Part shown: piece after piece, positions 16,101 to 27,628 of the stretch | Layout: the number at the start of each line of letters is the position of its first letter | Position numbering within the stretch: the first letter of the stretch is position 1 | Assembly (NCBI GenBank): GCA_963693285.1 | Contig: OY848918.1 | Span: forward strand, 372,001 to 436,000 | DNA: 64,000 nt | Source of the DNA: Xestospongia muta | Taxonomy: Eukaryota > Porifera > Demospongiae > Haplosclerida > Petrosiidae | Reading direction: 5' to 3' | Translations under genes and position numbers: made by a program | Notes under the pieces: generated by a model | What the model saw: only the letters and a program-made list of their open reading frames with translations | Databases searched by the model: none | Told to the model about the DNA's origin: nothing

Positions 16101-17106
16101 AGAGGAGCTTCAAACAAAACAAAGACAACTAAATCAACTACATCGAGAACTTCAAGAGAAACAACAAACTCAAGCTACACTTCAACATGAACAAAGATTA
16201 CTTCAACAACAGCTACAGGATAGTCAAGCGAGGGAAAGAGTACTACGTCAACAAGTCCAAGAGTCAACATCTGCTCTTCAACAAAGACAACACACTATAT
16301 CCACTCTTAAACAACAAGTTCAACAGTTACAAGAACAGTCTCACTGGGTAGTGAGGAAAGAGGAGATTGAGATGAGTGAGGAGATCCTTGGGAAAGGAGG
16401 TTGGGGAGAAGTCAAGGTGGCTAAATTTCGTGGCCTTAGAGTAGCTGCCAAATGTCTTCATGAAGTTATCCTGTCACCATATAACATATCAGTTTTTACA
16501 AGAGAAATGGAGATTGCTGCTCGAGTACGTCATCCTAATCTCCTCCAGTTCATAGGAGCCACTCGAGTGGGTACTCCTATCATCCTATCAGAATTAATGC
16601 CAACAAGCCTTCGAAAAGAAATTGAGAAATCTCCACTAACACAACCTCAAATTATCAGGATTGGACAAGACATATCTGCTGCACTAAACTACCTTCATCT
16701 CTGGCAACCACACCCTATACTACATCGTGATGTTAGTAGTCCTAATGTCCTCCTTGAACCATCTGGTAGTGGAATGTGGAAGGCTAAACTCTCTGATTAT
16801 GGCTCAGCTAATCTTGTTCAAAGCATCTCTGCTAATAGCATAGCTCCTGGTAATCCTTTTTATTCTGCACCTGAAGCGCCATTTCCTGATCAACATTCTC
16901 CAGCAATGGATGTCTTTAGTTTTGGTGTCTTACTAATGGAGATCATCCTATGTCAACCTCCTGCTTCTAAAACAGCTGACAAAATGACTCAATCAGAGAC
17001 TATCCAGTGGCCAGCCATGAAACATCTTGTTCAGAGGTGTATCTCTCGTGAGAGTCAAGTTCGTCCATCTATTTCTCAAGTACTTACTTACCTTGAACAT
17101 ATGTAG
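13180..17106 (+). CDS. K2: kelch - coiled coil - kinase, with a nonsense codon
   Basis: Six exons: 13180-13198 (MATSRS), 13260-13787 (blades 1-3), 13861-14021 (blade 4), 14857-15027 (blade 5), 15493-15643 (blade 6) and 15803-17106 (linker, coiled coil, kinase). No signal peptide or TM, so probably cytosolic. In the third exon the codon that is GAA in K3 and K4 is TAA here (13878-13880, after QWIIP), so the full protein would stop after about 190 residues unless this is polymorphic or misread. The kinase exon is open and complete: GKGGWGEVK, VAAKCLHE, HRDVSSPN, DYG, APE. The N-lobe is nearly identical to K1 and K4, but the C-lobe ('type B': NYLHLWQPHP, ASKTADKMTQSETIQW, SQVLTYLEHM) is clearly different. 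CDK1 pseudogene psi-1 lies upstream. Confidence 0.85.
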
Positions 17107-18820
17107 TTCATCCACTATACATGTAAGTAGTTCATTTAGTATAATCCTCCTATAATGTACTATGACTATTATATTATTTAGTAGTTTGTATATTACTGTT
17201 GTATTACTGTGTGACTAGAATTATTATTAGTATTGAGTGTATTACCATAATATGGACATTATGAACATAATTAGTATTACTTATGAATAATCTTTTGAGT
17301 GTGACCTTTTTCATTTATTAATTTTGTATTAACAAGTTATTATTTATAATATAATAAGTTGATCTTTAAAATGGTCCACCTCCTACTATGTCAAGATTTC
17401 ATATGAATTGACTACATTTATAAAGATGTCTGTGAACTTGTTGTTGTAGTAGCTTCAAAAAGATGGTTAGTTGTTATATATATTGTAGAGTATCGCTTAT
17501 CTGGACACTGGTTGGTTGGTTCCCTTTAATGTACTAAAGATTTTGTCTTTATGCTCTTGTGGGGCATGATCATGTTGCTTATGAATCTCGTTAACAAGAA
17601 CTATGAAATATGGTTAACAACAGCGTCCCTCAACGTTGACGACGTTATATGATTAACAGCATTGATAAAGTAAAAAGGCTGTTAAAATAACTAAAACTAA
17701 ATACTTTAACATAAAGTGAAATACTTTAAGTCACACATAAACAACCAGGAACCCATAGCTTCACAAAGGAGTAAGAAACACACAACTACATAATGGTTAT
17801 TGAGTACTGAAAATTTGTTTTGTCTCAAGAGTTTTGCATAATTTGGAGGGACACATCTACAATATCCAATCTTCACTATCAATAATGGGACACAGTGTAA
17901 TGTAATAATAAGTCCCGTCTTCCACACAAAATCAAAAGTTAACAGAAAACTGTCATCTAATAAGTGATATCTTTATGTTGATATATCTTTACCAAAATAA
18001 TCTTTGAGAAGAACAAGTGATAAAATGTAAATGGTATTGTTGACTATTCCAGCCAGTATCATAAGTCCATACCAAGTTCTAATGACTAATACAATTATTA
18101 ACTATTCAGTCAATATTAAAGCAGTAAATGTGATAACCACAACATGAATTAACTGAGACTCAAATAGCCAAACCAAACAACATATAATAATACCACCTAC
18201 ACAAATTATTGTATTACTGGTATCATAAAATATGATATACCTGATAGACAATGATTAATATTCATAAAAAGAAAATCTTTATGACAAAGAGCAACTCCAT
18301 TAGTAGGACATTAAAATGTAAAAGAACAAAGAGAATGACAAGGATCATTTGTGATTTAAGAAATGAAGTAATTTAATGGATACCTTTATTAAACCATTAG
18401 CTTACTTCATTTACATTTAAATAAATTGAAACATTTAAATATTCCATATACTGTTATAAATAGTAGAAATGATCAAATATGATCCATACAAAGAGTGGTA
18501 TCATATTATTTATATGTCAATGTACCACATATAGTGTGTAACAATAAGACTATATGTTAGTATTGTAATAGTTACATCACTTAAGTTTTGTTCTACCTGT
18601 TGTTTTTGAGAAGTTAGTGTGGACTTTATATTTTTAGTTATTATATTGTATTAATTGTGTACTACTATTGTATGACAATATGTATTCAGAATATCTTAAA
18701 TTAAAATAAGTTTGTATTATTCAATAAGATCATTATTACTAATTGCTGTATTTTTATCTAACATAAATAACTTACAATAGCTTATCTACTTTAATTATTA
18801 GTCTTAACATAGAAAGAGCA
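17107..18820. other. Spacer downstream of K2, no recognised gene
   Basis: AT-rich sequence. 17320-17520 recurs downstream of K4 (38525-38715), so it belongs to the kelch unit's 3' flank. 18673-18822 is repeat R1. A 73-codon minus-strand frame at 17706-17927 has no recognisable domain and I do not call it a gene. Confidence 0.6.
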
Positions 18821-18949
18821 TCCCAGAATGTCTAATCCCAAAACATCTAATAGTCAAAATGTCTAATTCAATGAATGTGTGGAAGAAGTGCCAGTACTTA
18901 CCTCAGTAGGACCATGTCTTAGAGAAGAAACTATTTAAATAGAGCAGTC

Positions 18950-19620
18950 ATGTCTATAGACTATTATACAAAGATTAAAAAGATTGGAGAAGGGACTTAT
19001 GGTATCATTTACAAGGTAAGTCTTCAGTCACACTATATCTCTTACTTGTTATAAAGGCTAGTCTTAAAATCATTGGTAAGTTTGTGGCCTTGAAGAAAAT
19101 ACGTCTTGAGAGTGAGGAAGAAGGTGTGTCCAGTACAGCTATTAGAGAGATTCAATATTGAAGGAAGTTTAACATCCTAATGTTGTGACATAAGTGAGAG
19201 TGTGTGTGTGTATTGTGAAGTAAGCAGAACGACATTTATACATTGATAGAATGGTTCAAAAGAATCTCAACTCTCTCTCTCTCTCACACACACACCTACA
19301 GACTAATGTCATGATGTGAGTGTGTTGTGTGTGTATTGTGAAGTAAAATGTCCTGATAGAATGGCTCGAAATAATCTCTCTCTTTGTCTCTCTTTGTCTC
19401 TCTCTGTCTCTCTCTCTCTCTGTCTCTCTCTCTCTCTTTCTCTCTCCTCTCTCTACTCTCTCTCTCATACACACTCAAGGAAATAATCCATCAAGATTCT
19501 AAGTTCTATCTTGTTTTTGAATTTATGAGTATGGACTTAAAGAAATATCTTGATACTATTCCAGCTGGACAGTATATTGATCCAGTATTACTAAAGGTAG
19601 TAATAGATACATGATATGAT
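18950..19620 (+). pseudogene. CDK1: CDK1-like pseudogene psi-2 (5' part only)
   Basis: Keeps the true first CDK1 exon ([20 protein letters not shown], glycine loop GEGTYG) with a GTAAGT donor, then [16 protein letters not shown] and STAIREI. One T is missing from the GAGATTTCAATA seen in other copies, so the frame breaks at 19148-19160. The intron is partly duplicated with several CT/GT tracts (19190-19470), followed by [18 protein letters not shown] to about 19600. The 3' half is absent; the RSPH1-UROS block follows. Confidence 0.8.
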
Positions 19621-19975
19621 AGATGGATACATGGATTGACAAATGGATACATAAAATAATATTTAATGTAAGGTAGTCTGTTAATGAAACTATTGTTGTA
19701 TTGAGTATGGATTGTGTTAGACTTATGATGTGTTTTGTCTTGTCTTCTTAGATGTTAAGCACATATTACAATATATTTTTATCTAACATAAATAACTTAC
19801 AATAGCTTATCTACTTTAATTATTAGTCTTAACATAGAAAGTGATTTGAAATATCTTGTCTGATATATTTTATCTTAGGATAAAAATTATCTTGAGATAT
19901 CTCATCTTATAGAACAAATTTTCAGTAGGGCAAAATTACTATGAGATGACTATAATACATAGTAAATATATCAGG

Positions 19976-20928
19976 TCATGCTACAGGGTTAACTTGTCCA
20001 CCTCGCCATCTTGGTACAAGCTTTTGACTTTCTTCATCATCTTCATTATCTTGTTCAACCTCTTCACTCTAAATAATGAGAGGAGACCCCTATCATTTAG
20101 TACATCAATTACATTTCATTACTAACTGGTTTCTCCAGAACATAATCACCTAATTGTTGTACTCCAATATCAAATGAGTATTTCCCTGCTCCATGAGGCT
20201 AATATATCACAATATACTTAATATAAATCACAATAGTATGTGTACCTGATCTCCAAGGAAATTTCCTTTATATTTATAGCTGGGAAAAATGAGTTCTCCT
20301 GTTCCCTCACGTCGTCCATTGACCAACTGTCCTACATACTGTATTGAGATAAAGTTTATCACATATGTCAATAATATTACCTGAGCTCCAGTTTGTTTGT
20401 ATGTATATGTACCAGTACCATGACGTAGGTTAGTGTCCCATTCTCCCTCATATGTGTCTCCATTAACATAAGTGTATTTACCAATACCTTGACGAACATC
20501 ATTATACCATTGACCTATCAATAATACATTATTGTTGTCATTTTATTGTTGTATCATCATTACCTTCATATAGAGATCCATCTGGATAATAAAATGTACC
20601 TTCTCCATGTTTCAAATTGTTTTCATATTGTCCATCATAGCGAGCACCAGATTTAAACTTGTACAAACCCTAAATGCTCTCTATAAAGATAAATTTAAAC
20701 AAATATCACTTACTTGTCCATTTCTCTTGCCATCAACATATTGACCTTTGTAAGTGTCTCCATTTGGAAGGACTGCTAACCCTTGTCCATGACGTTCACC
20801 AGCTTCATTTCTCTCTCCTTCATAAGTCTACAAAGAGAACGTCAGTACTAGTATAGTATATTCTACTGTTGACTTACTCCTAAATTAGGTCCCTGATCTT
20901 CTCCTTCTTCAGATTCAACGTCAGACAT
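19976..20928 (-). CDS. RSPH1: Radial spoke head protein 1 (MORN repeats)
   Basis: Component of the ciliary/flagellar radial spoke head. Seven exons on the minus strand join in frame to about 220 residues: 20878-20928, 20714-20827, 20564-20669, 20381-20514, 20246-20338, 20127-20198 and 19976-20068. It starts [17 protein letters not shown] and runs through about six MORN repeats ([69 protein letters not shown]). It ends in an acidic stretch [14 protein letters not shown] and a WRGGQ tail, stop TGA 19976-19978. It is shorter than vertebrate RSPH1, which has a longer acidic tail. Its start lies 122 bp from that of UROS on the other strand. Confidence 0.92.
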
Positions 20929-21050
20929 GATTACTATTACTTACATTTGTTAGTTCAATACGGTTACTATGGTAACATTGACCGCCATGTTATAAATCAA
21001 ATTTAATTTTGTTCATAGTCATTACTAATTAATTATTCATAGATGTAACA
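20929..21050. promoter_or_regulatory. Bidirectional promoter interval RSPH1/UROS
   Basis: Only 122 bp separate the two divergent start codons, so both genes must share this stretch for 5' UTR and promoter. It contains ACGGTTACTATGGTAAC-type sequence (20958-20974), close to the GTTGCCATGGCAAC X-box consensus bound by RFX factors that drive ciliary genes. That fits RSPH1, but the match was made by eye. Confidence 0.5.
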
Positions 21051-22105
21051 ATGAGTGAAGTAGTTTTATTAAGAGCTAAGAAGGAACCTCATGATAATTA
21101 TGAACAGGTAATACTACTCTCAAATGATAATCTATATTGTCTTTACAGGTTCTCAGTCAAGTTGGTTACAATGTACAATATATACCAGTATTAGAATTTA
21201 AGTTTATATCACAATATGATTTGGAGGTGTGTCTAAAACAGTCTCATCAATTTGGTGGTACAGTTATTAGTTATATATTCTAATATTATTTTTAATACAG
21301 GATTAGTATTTACCAGTCAGACATCAGTACAGTCTATAGTAGCACAAGTTAATAATATAGGTACATTTAATATTGTCATCAGTGGTAGCCATTATGATGT
21401 GATTAGAAATATTTAAACAAAGTTGGTCTCATTTACCAGTATTTGTAGTAGGACAAGCTACTGAAGAATGTGGTCAGTATTATTAGTACAATAGTTTCTA
21501 ATAATTTGTATTATTTTAGTAAGGACACAACTTGGATTAGATAGAGTGTTAGGATCATCTGGTAATGTTGAATTATTGAGTGATGTCATTATCAAATGTG
21601 AGTTCATTTCTATATACACTATATTAGTTGTTATTGTAGCTAGATCTCTTAATGATAAACCACTCTTATTTCCTTGTGGTAATTTACGTAAAGAAACATT
21701 ACCTCAACAACTACATGAAGCTGGTATTGGATTACATTCTCTAACATGTTATGAAACATGTCCTCACTCACAACTTGATACAAATATTAGAACACTGGTT
21801 AGTATCTATCTATCTATCTTTTATCTCTTTATCTAGAACTGGAAGGATGGGACAAATGTTGTGTTTTTCAGTCCATCTGGTGTTCAATTTGCTTTTCCCA
21901 TAATCCAGTCAACAGTACATGATATACGCTCACTAAATGTCAGTATATTATATAGTACATTATATTATTGATGTTAGTATTATAGTATTGTGCTATTGGA
22001 CCCAGTACTGCTGAGGCTCTCTCTGCTGTAGGTATATCACCAGTGGTAGCTAAAAAACCGACTCCACAAGAAGTACTAGCAATACTACAAACTATTAAAC
22101 AATAA
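21051..22105 (+). CDS. UROS: Uroporphyrinogen-III synthase
   Basis: Haem pathway enzyme that cyclises hydroxymethylbilane to uroporphyrinogen III. Start MSEVVLLRAKKEPHDNYEQ at ATG 21051. Exons follow with VGYNVQYIPVLEFKF, GLVFTSQTSVQSIVAQ, WSHLPVFVVGQATEE, RSLNDKPLLFPCGNLRKETL, FFSPSGVQFAF and CAIGPSTAEALSAVG, with TAA at 22103-22105. CGNLRKE..LP, FFSPSG and AIGPST are UROS signatures. Introns are about 45-60 bp. No lesion was noticed. It is divergent from RSPH1 and convergent with the POLR3B 3' exon, 40 bp away. A 3' copy lies at 27627-28609. Confidence 0.9.
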
Positions 22106-22146
22106 ATTCAATTTTAATTCCACATAATTAATTAATGATTGAAGTA

Positions 22147-22277
22147 TTAATCAATACATTTACTTAATGTAATACGTGGTATAATGTTCATTGACTGAAG
22201 CTCTTGAAATAACAGTTTACAAGCATAGGGTATCTTGAGAGATGATATATGACCAGATGATTGACAATAATGACACC
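22147..22277 (-). pseudogene. POLR3B: POLR3B terminal-exon relic
   Basis: Minus strand encodes the last POLR3B exon ([20 protein letters not shown]...[10 protein letters not shown], stop at 22147-22149), nearly identical to 28652-28781. After the acceptor-side CCTAC the match ends and a CDK1-pseudogene intron begins (about 22281), so the rest of POLR3B is missing here. Confidence 0.85.
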
Positions 22278-22280
22278 TAC

Positions 22281-23493
22281 ATGTATTTAATGTTGTGATG
22301 TAAGTGGGAGTGTGTGTGTCAGTGTGCGTATGTATTGTGAAGTAAGCAAAATATCCTGATAGAATAGGTTGAAATAATTTCTCTCTCTCTCTCTCTCTTT
22401 CTCATATAGACTTGAGGAAATAATCCATCAAGATTCTTAGGTCTATCTTGTTTTTGAATTCATGAGCATGGACTTAAAGAAATATCTTGATACTATTCCA
22501 GCTGGACAGTATATTGATCCAGTATTACTAAAGGTAGTAATGGATACATGATTTGATAGATGGATACATGGATTGACAAATGGATACATGGATGAATTAT
22601 TAAATGGATTAATAGATAAACATATAACTGAATGGATGGATGTATGGATCAATGGATGGACATACAGATACCAATCTACAATGAACATACATTATAGTAG
22701 TCATATCCATTGTAGATGTTCTATTATTAATATTATTATTTACTTCATTATTTCTTATATTTATAGAGTTATACTTACCAGATCCTCAAAGGTATAGTTC
22801 TCTGTCATTGTTGACGTATTATTCACCATGACTTAAAACCACAAAATCTGTTAATTGAAGCCAAAGGTGCTATAAAACTGGCAGATTTTGGACTTGGATG
22901 AGCCTTTGGTATACCAGTCTGTGCATACGTCCATGATGTATCACTCTCTCTCTCTCACTGACCCCTTTTTAAAATACACAGGTAGTAACACTGTGGTACA
23001 GGGCCCCTGAAATCTTACTTGCTTCATCACAATATTCTTGTCCCATTGATGTGTGGAGTATAGCTTGTATATTTGATAAAATGTCTAATAAAAAACCTTT
23101 GTTTCAAGGAGACTCTGAAATTGATCAACTCTTCCAAATTTCAGGTTTATCAAACAGGTTTTATAAACTGGTTTAACTAGTTCCACTGTAGGATTTTGGG
23201 CACACCTAATGATATAACATGACCTAATGTAACAGAACTGCCAAACTTTAAACCAAATTTCCCTAAATAGATTAGTAAGACAATAAAACAAGTTTGTCCT
23301 CAACTTGATACAGCAGGCTGTGACCTATTAATGGTAAGTTATTGTTGAGTGATCCTTTTAATTCTAGTTGTATTTAATATCAGGAAATGTTGGTTTATAA
23401 TCCAGGAAGAGAATGTCAGCAAAGACTGCTATACAACATCCTTATTTCAGTGATTTAGACAAGTCAGGTCTACCTGATACAGTGCAGTCTTAA
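22281..23493 (+). pseudogene. CDK1: CDK1-like pseudogene psi-3 (middle and 3' part)
   Basis: Starts abruptly inside the intron after the REI exon, then LEEIIHQDS with an immediate [43 protein letters not shown] followed by [18 protein letters not shown], and a C-terminal [19 protein letters not shown] ending at TAA 23491-23493. It shares the HHD change and the stop after DFG with psi-1, so those lesions predate the duplication. It lies about 200 bp upstream of K3. Confidence 0.82.
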
Positions 23494-23696
23494 GATGTTA
23501 TACAGTACTATTTTATGTCTCATTAACTGTATACTGTATTAACACACACTAATACATGTGAATGGAATAAGTTCTAATAAATAAAATGACTTGTATATTC
23601 TAAGATTACTTGTTTTATGATGGAACTTGTAAGTAGTGAGTTGTCCTCAATTAAAATAAGTGAGAGGTTATTATTAAGGGCGTGTCTGTAGAAAAG

Positions 23697-26600
23697 ATGG
23701 CTACATCTAGATCAGGTTTGACTACATTATTATAATAGTTATCTATTGTTATGTGTGTGTGTGTCATGTTCTACAGATTATTATGTACCTACAAAGAGGT
23801 CTGGTCACTCCACACATATAGTGGGTGACTACCTCTACATGTGGGGTGGTAATATAGATGGTCTCCCTAGTGTACATGATAATGAAGTCAAAAAGAGGAT
23901 GACCTCTGTTATTGAGTTATTTCACTTACCAACTGGTAGGTGGGAACAACGACCTACCAATGGAAATCTTCCACTGGGTGTCTCTAATTATGCTTCAACA
24001 GTTATCAGTAATAAGATCTACTACTTTGGAGGCTATTGTAATCATGACCAGTGTCGTCATAATAGTCTCAACTCATTAATAACAGATTCACTTACATGGA
24101 ATGAACTGTTCCCAACTAATCCAAGTATGGGTCCAATGATGAAGTCACACTGTGGGATGATATCTCTTACATTCAATAAAGTGGATTATCTACTGGTAGT
24201 TGGTGGATATGGTCCACATCCCATCTCTCCACAACCTGGTGCTCAATATAGTGATGCTTATTGTGGTAATGTTCGTACTAATGAGCACCACTACTATAAG
24301 TTATCCAGTGGTAAGAAGATTAATATATCATGTTATCAATACATTATACATCAAGTACAATTTTATAACTGTTTGTATTTCAGGTCAGTGTATAACACCA
24401 GAAATTAGTGGAGAACGCCCACCTCCTTGTTATGGCTTCACTCTTACATCACTACCAAATAACAGAGCTCTGTTATTTGGTGGTTCTACTCCTAATGGTC
24501 TAGTTAACACTGTGTATATTGCAAAGTGTACAAAGACTGCAGTGGTGAGTACAATATGTACTAAGTTAAAGTATTTAGTTACTGTATAATATTATGGAGT
24601 AATCAAGTTTAAAGTTTGAGAATGTTGAATGAACTAAATTTAGAGTATAGTGTCTTTATATTATTATTAGGAACTGTTTTATTAATGAACAAGTGATTCA
24701 CTGTTTGTTAATATTTCTTTAGTCAACTTAGAGGTTATAGTGATAACTGAAACATTCCTATAGTCAACTATAGTGATACCATATTTCCTTGACTAAATGT
24801 GACTCTTGAATAGTAGCCTCCCTTTTTGTATATCAATGAAATTGATGATGACCTTGAATAAATGCTGCAATGTCTGCTTAACAAAATTGTCTATTACTAA
24901 GTTGTTCTGTCTAAAAGTTCACAACACAAAAAAGAAATTTTATTTTAAAAAATCTTTTATCAGTCATTAAATAGCTGTAGTTTGATAAAGTCCTTAAACA
25001 ATTGAGTTGACAAGGAGGTAATATTTACTTAAAACTCCTGTCAAAGCTTGATCTATCATTTACTAACTGATATACAAAGTTTAAAGCTATTGTTTATCAG
25101 GAATGTTCATAATCACTTCTAACTCTAGAAAATTTAATGATCGACAATTATATTTTAAATACTGTCCTTGATTAGACAATGTCCTCAAATAGTAAATTTC
25201 CCTGTTGTTGATGAATATTGAAATAGATGTCCCAGGTCTTATTGAAGGAAATATGGTAACTAAATTAAAATCCACATAAAGTATAAAATGAGCAATATTC
25301 TTAAACATTTCCCAGTATACAGTATTAATTACTGCTATGTTAATTGTATAATATGTTAACTTGAGTATTATCTACCCAGCACTGGGAGAAGATAGGTGAA
25401 CCACTTTACAAATCAGTGAATTGGCCTCAGAGTAGACGTTATCATGCTACCACTATTATCAATGACCTACATGTGATGATGGTGGGTGGATTAGATGAGT
25501 CATATAAGATTATTGCTGACAGCTGGTTATTTAACATTTATACAAAGACATGGACAAAGGTTAGTTACTAGTTATCATGTGACCTAACTCTAACACAAAG
25601 TGAGTTAATGTCTATGATCTACAGTATGAGGGGACATAATAAAGTGTGACTGTTTGAACTTTGACCTCTGAAAATAACCCTCATCTATAGAAAATTTATA
25701 ATTAATAATAGTTATTGTTTTTTATGACCTGGTTTTATAACTGTAGTCCTGACACTATAGTATGTTAACATTTATGATAGTATAGTCTTTTGATATATTT
25801 GATTTGTTTATAGTTGTACTTCAGTTATTAAAGACTGTACATAAGTACTTATGTTCATGTTTTAAGGTCTTGTAACATGTCAACTCTACCAGTTGATACA
25901 AAGTTATAGTCTGTTACTAGAGTACATGTATCCACTGATGTTACATGTATAATGACTAGTTTTGTAGTAATATCATAACATTATTATTATAATGTCATAT
26001 AGTACACTATATTCCATCTTATAGCTCACTATACTAGAGTCAGTGACTGAGAGATATGGCCATTCCCTCTCAGTATGGAATGTGTCACCTACCACTATAT
26101 GGGTAGTACAATTTGGTGGAAATAGATTCCCTGATGGTAAACTCAATGATACTACAGTGCTAGAACTTAGTAAGTACTGTCTATTGATGATAGTATTTGT
26201 TATATAGTACACACACACATTATCAATATTATCACAGTATGATATAGGAAATGACCAATGGTCTCTTGGAAATGTAATAACTAATCTGAGATCAACTAAA
26301 GAATATCAACCTAAGCCACAACAGAGGAGAAGTGAATGTATGAATTTATTAAATACATAATATTATTATGTATTTTAGTTATGGTATTAATTATAGTATT
26401 TTAGTTATAGGTTTAAAAGTTATTGTTATTAAATAATAATATGTTTAAAAATCTCAGAGTTTTATTTATACTTTAGATATTGAAGAAATATTAGCCAAGA
26501 AACCAGACATTGCTGATGTTGTTGATCTATTAGCTGATATTAAGCATGAGTGGGAAAAAATTGGCATTGCCTTGAAAGTCAAGGAATGTGATTTGAGTGA

Positions 26601-26811
26601 CCTACGACAAAACGACGACAGTACCATTAAGCTTATTGGTGTGATTAGATGCTGGCAAAATACTATGCCAACAGAGATCACATGGAAAGTGGTCATTGCA
26701 GCAATTGAGGGACGAATTGTGAATCATTGTGCAACTGGAATGGAGATTCGTAAATTTCTTGCTAAGCAATACAAGGTTACTTGGGTTGACTACATTCCAT
26801 ATGAACATTGA
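23697..26811 (+). CDS. K3: kelch propeller - Death-type domain (effector swapped)
   Basis: Seven exons: 23697-23715 (MATSRS), 23777-24310, 24384-24544, 25380-25559, 26025-26169, 26248-26337 and 26477-26811. Blades 1-6 are intact with no stop: KRSGHS...WGGNIDG, GVSNYASTV, GGYGPHPIS, PPPCYGFTL, QSRRYHA..VGGLDESYK and ERYGHS..FGGNRFPDG. After the linker RNDQWSLGNVITNLRST the coiled coil and kinase are absent. The final exon encodes DIEEILAKKPDIADVVDLL, HEWEKIGIALKVKECDLSDL, WQNTMPTEITWKVVIAAIEG and MEIRKFLAKQY, with the six-helix hydrophobic and Trp pattern of Death-superfamily domains. Phase across the intron is consistent (AGT GAA T|AT ATT). Likely a cytosolic adaptor that recruits Death-domain partners; partners are unknown. 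Confidence 0.88.
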
Positions 26812-27485
26812 CTATGTCAGTGTATTTATCATGTATATGGTTCTGTTATTTGACTACTTCATAGTGTCAACAAATAATATGTTTAATTTTGTATTTCAAT
26901 AGTTTGACATTTTTCTTTTTATTAATACAATGTGATGTTAGGGAACTGTTTGTTCTTCCCACACAAACTCAATCATTTCACTAAACATCAGTTATGTCTA
27001 TAGACTGTCCTTAATGTATCATACTACACCTTCAACAAAGAGCAGGTCTAATGTGATTAAATGAAGCTGTCCATAGTATAGTGGTGTCCTCAATATAGAG
27101 GTTATATAATACACTAAAGTATTAGTATTGGACTAGTACTGTATATAGAGGGTGAAGTTTATTTCAAAGTTACTATTATTAACAGATATAATTATTAAGA
27201 ATTGTATATGTACATCATATACTATATGATGGACTTGTTAATGTACAGATATCTTCATTAGGATGAGCTGGTCCTGGAGTAGATTATGTTAACAAAATAG
27301 AACATCAATATTTTAGTTGTTAAAGATAATGCTGACTTGATCTTTTATTGTGAGATGATAGAGGTGACATAGTATAAGATAGATAAAATATAAGTATAGT
27401 TTTAGTTGTTTCTAGTGTGTTATAACTGTTAGGAGCTGGTTAAATAGTTGACCCTATTAGAATATACAATATCATACTTAAATGG
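26812..27485. other. Spacer downstream of K3
   Basis: No gene is recognised. 27085-27145 carries the R3 repeat (TGTCCTCAATATAGAGGT, ACTAAAGTATTAGTAT) also seen near 10230 and 38790-38880. Repeat R2 starts at about 27486. Confidence 0.6.
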
Positions 27486-27628
27486 AACATGTCTATAGTG
27501 GATACTACAGTAGTCTAGTGTGACAGTCTGAATCTTAGGTCATATACTTAATGTTTAAGGTTTAGGATCAGTATTAAAATATGATGATCTTGGACTGTCC
27601 CAATGAGCTTCTGTAGGACACTGTCATT
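27486..27628. repeat. Repeat R2, second copy
   Basis: Near-identical to 10075-10215. It ends exactly where the UROS copy begins, inside a UROS intron. Confidence 0.8.

Noticed and set aside
17706..17927. Small minus-strand gene with Cys residues
   Set aside because: No splice context, no recognisable domain, and present only once.
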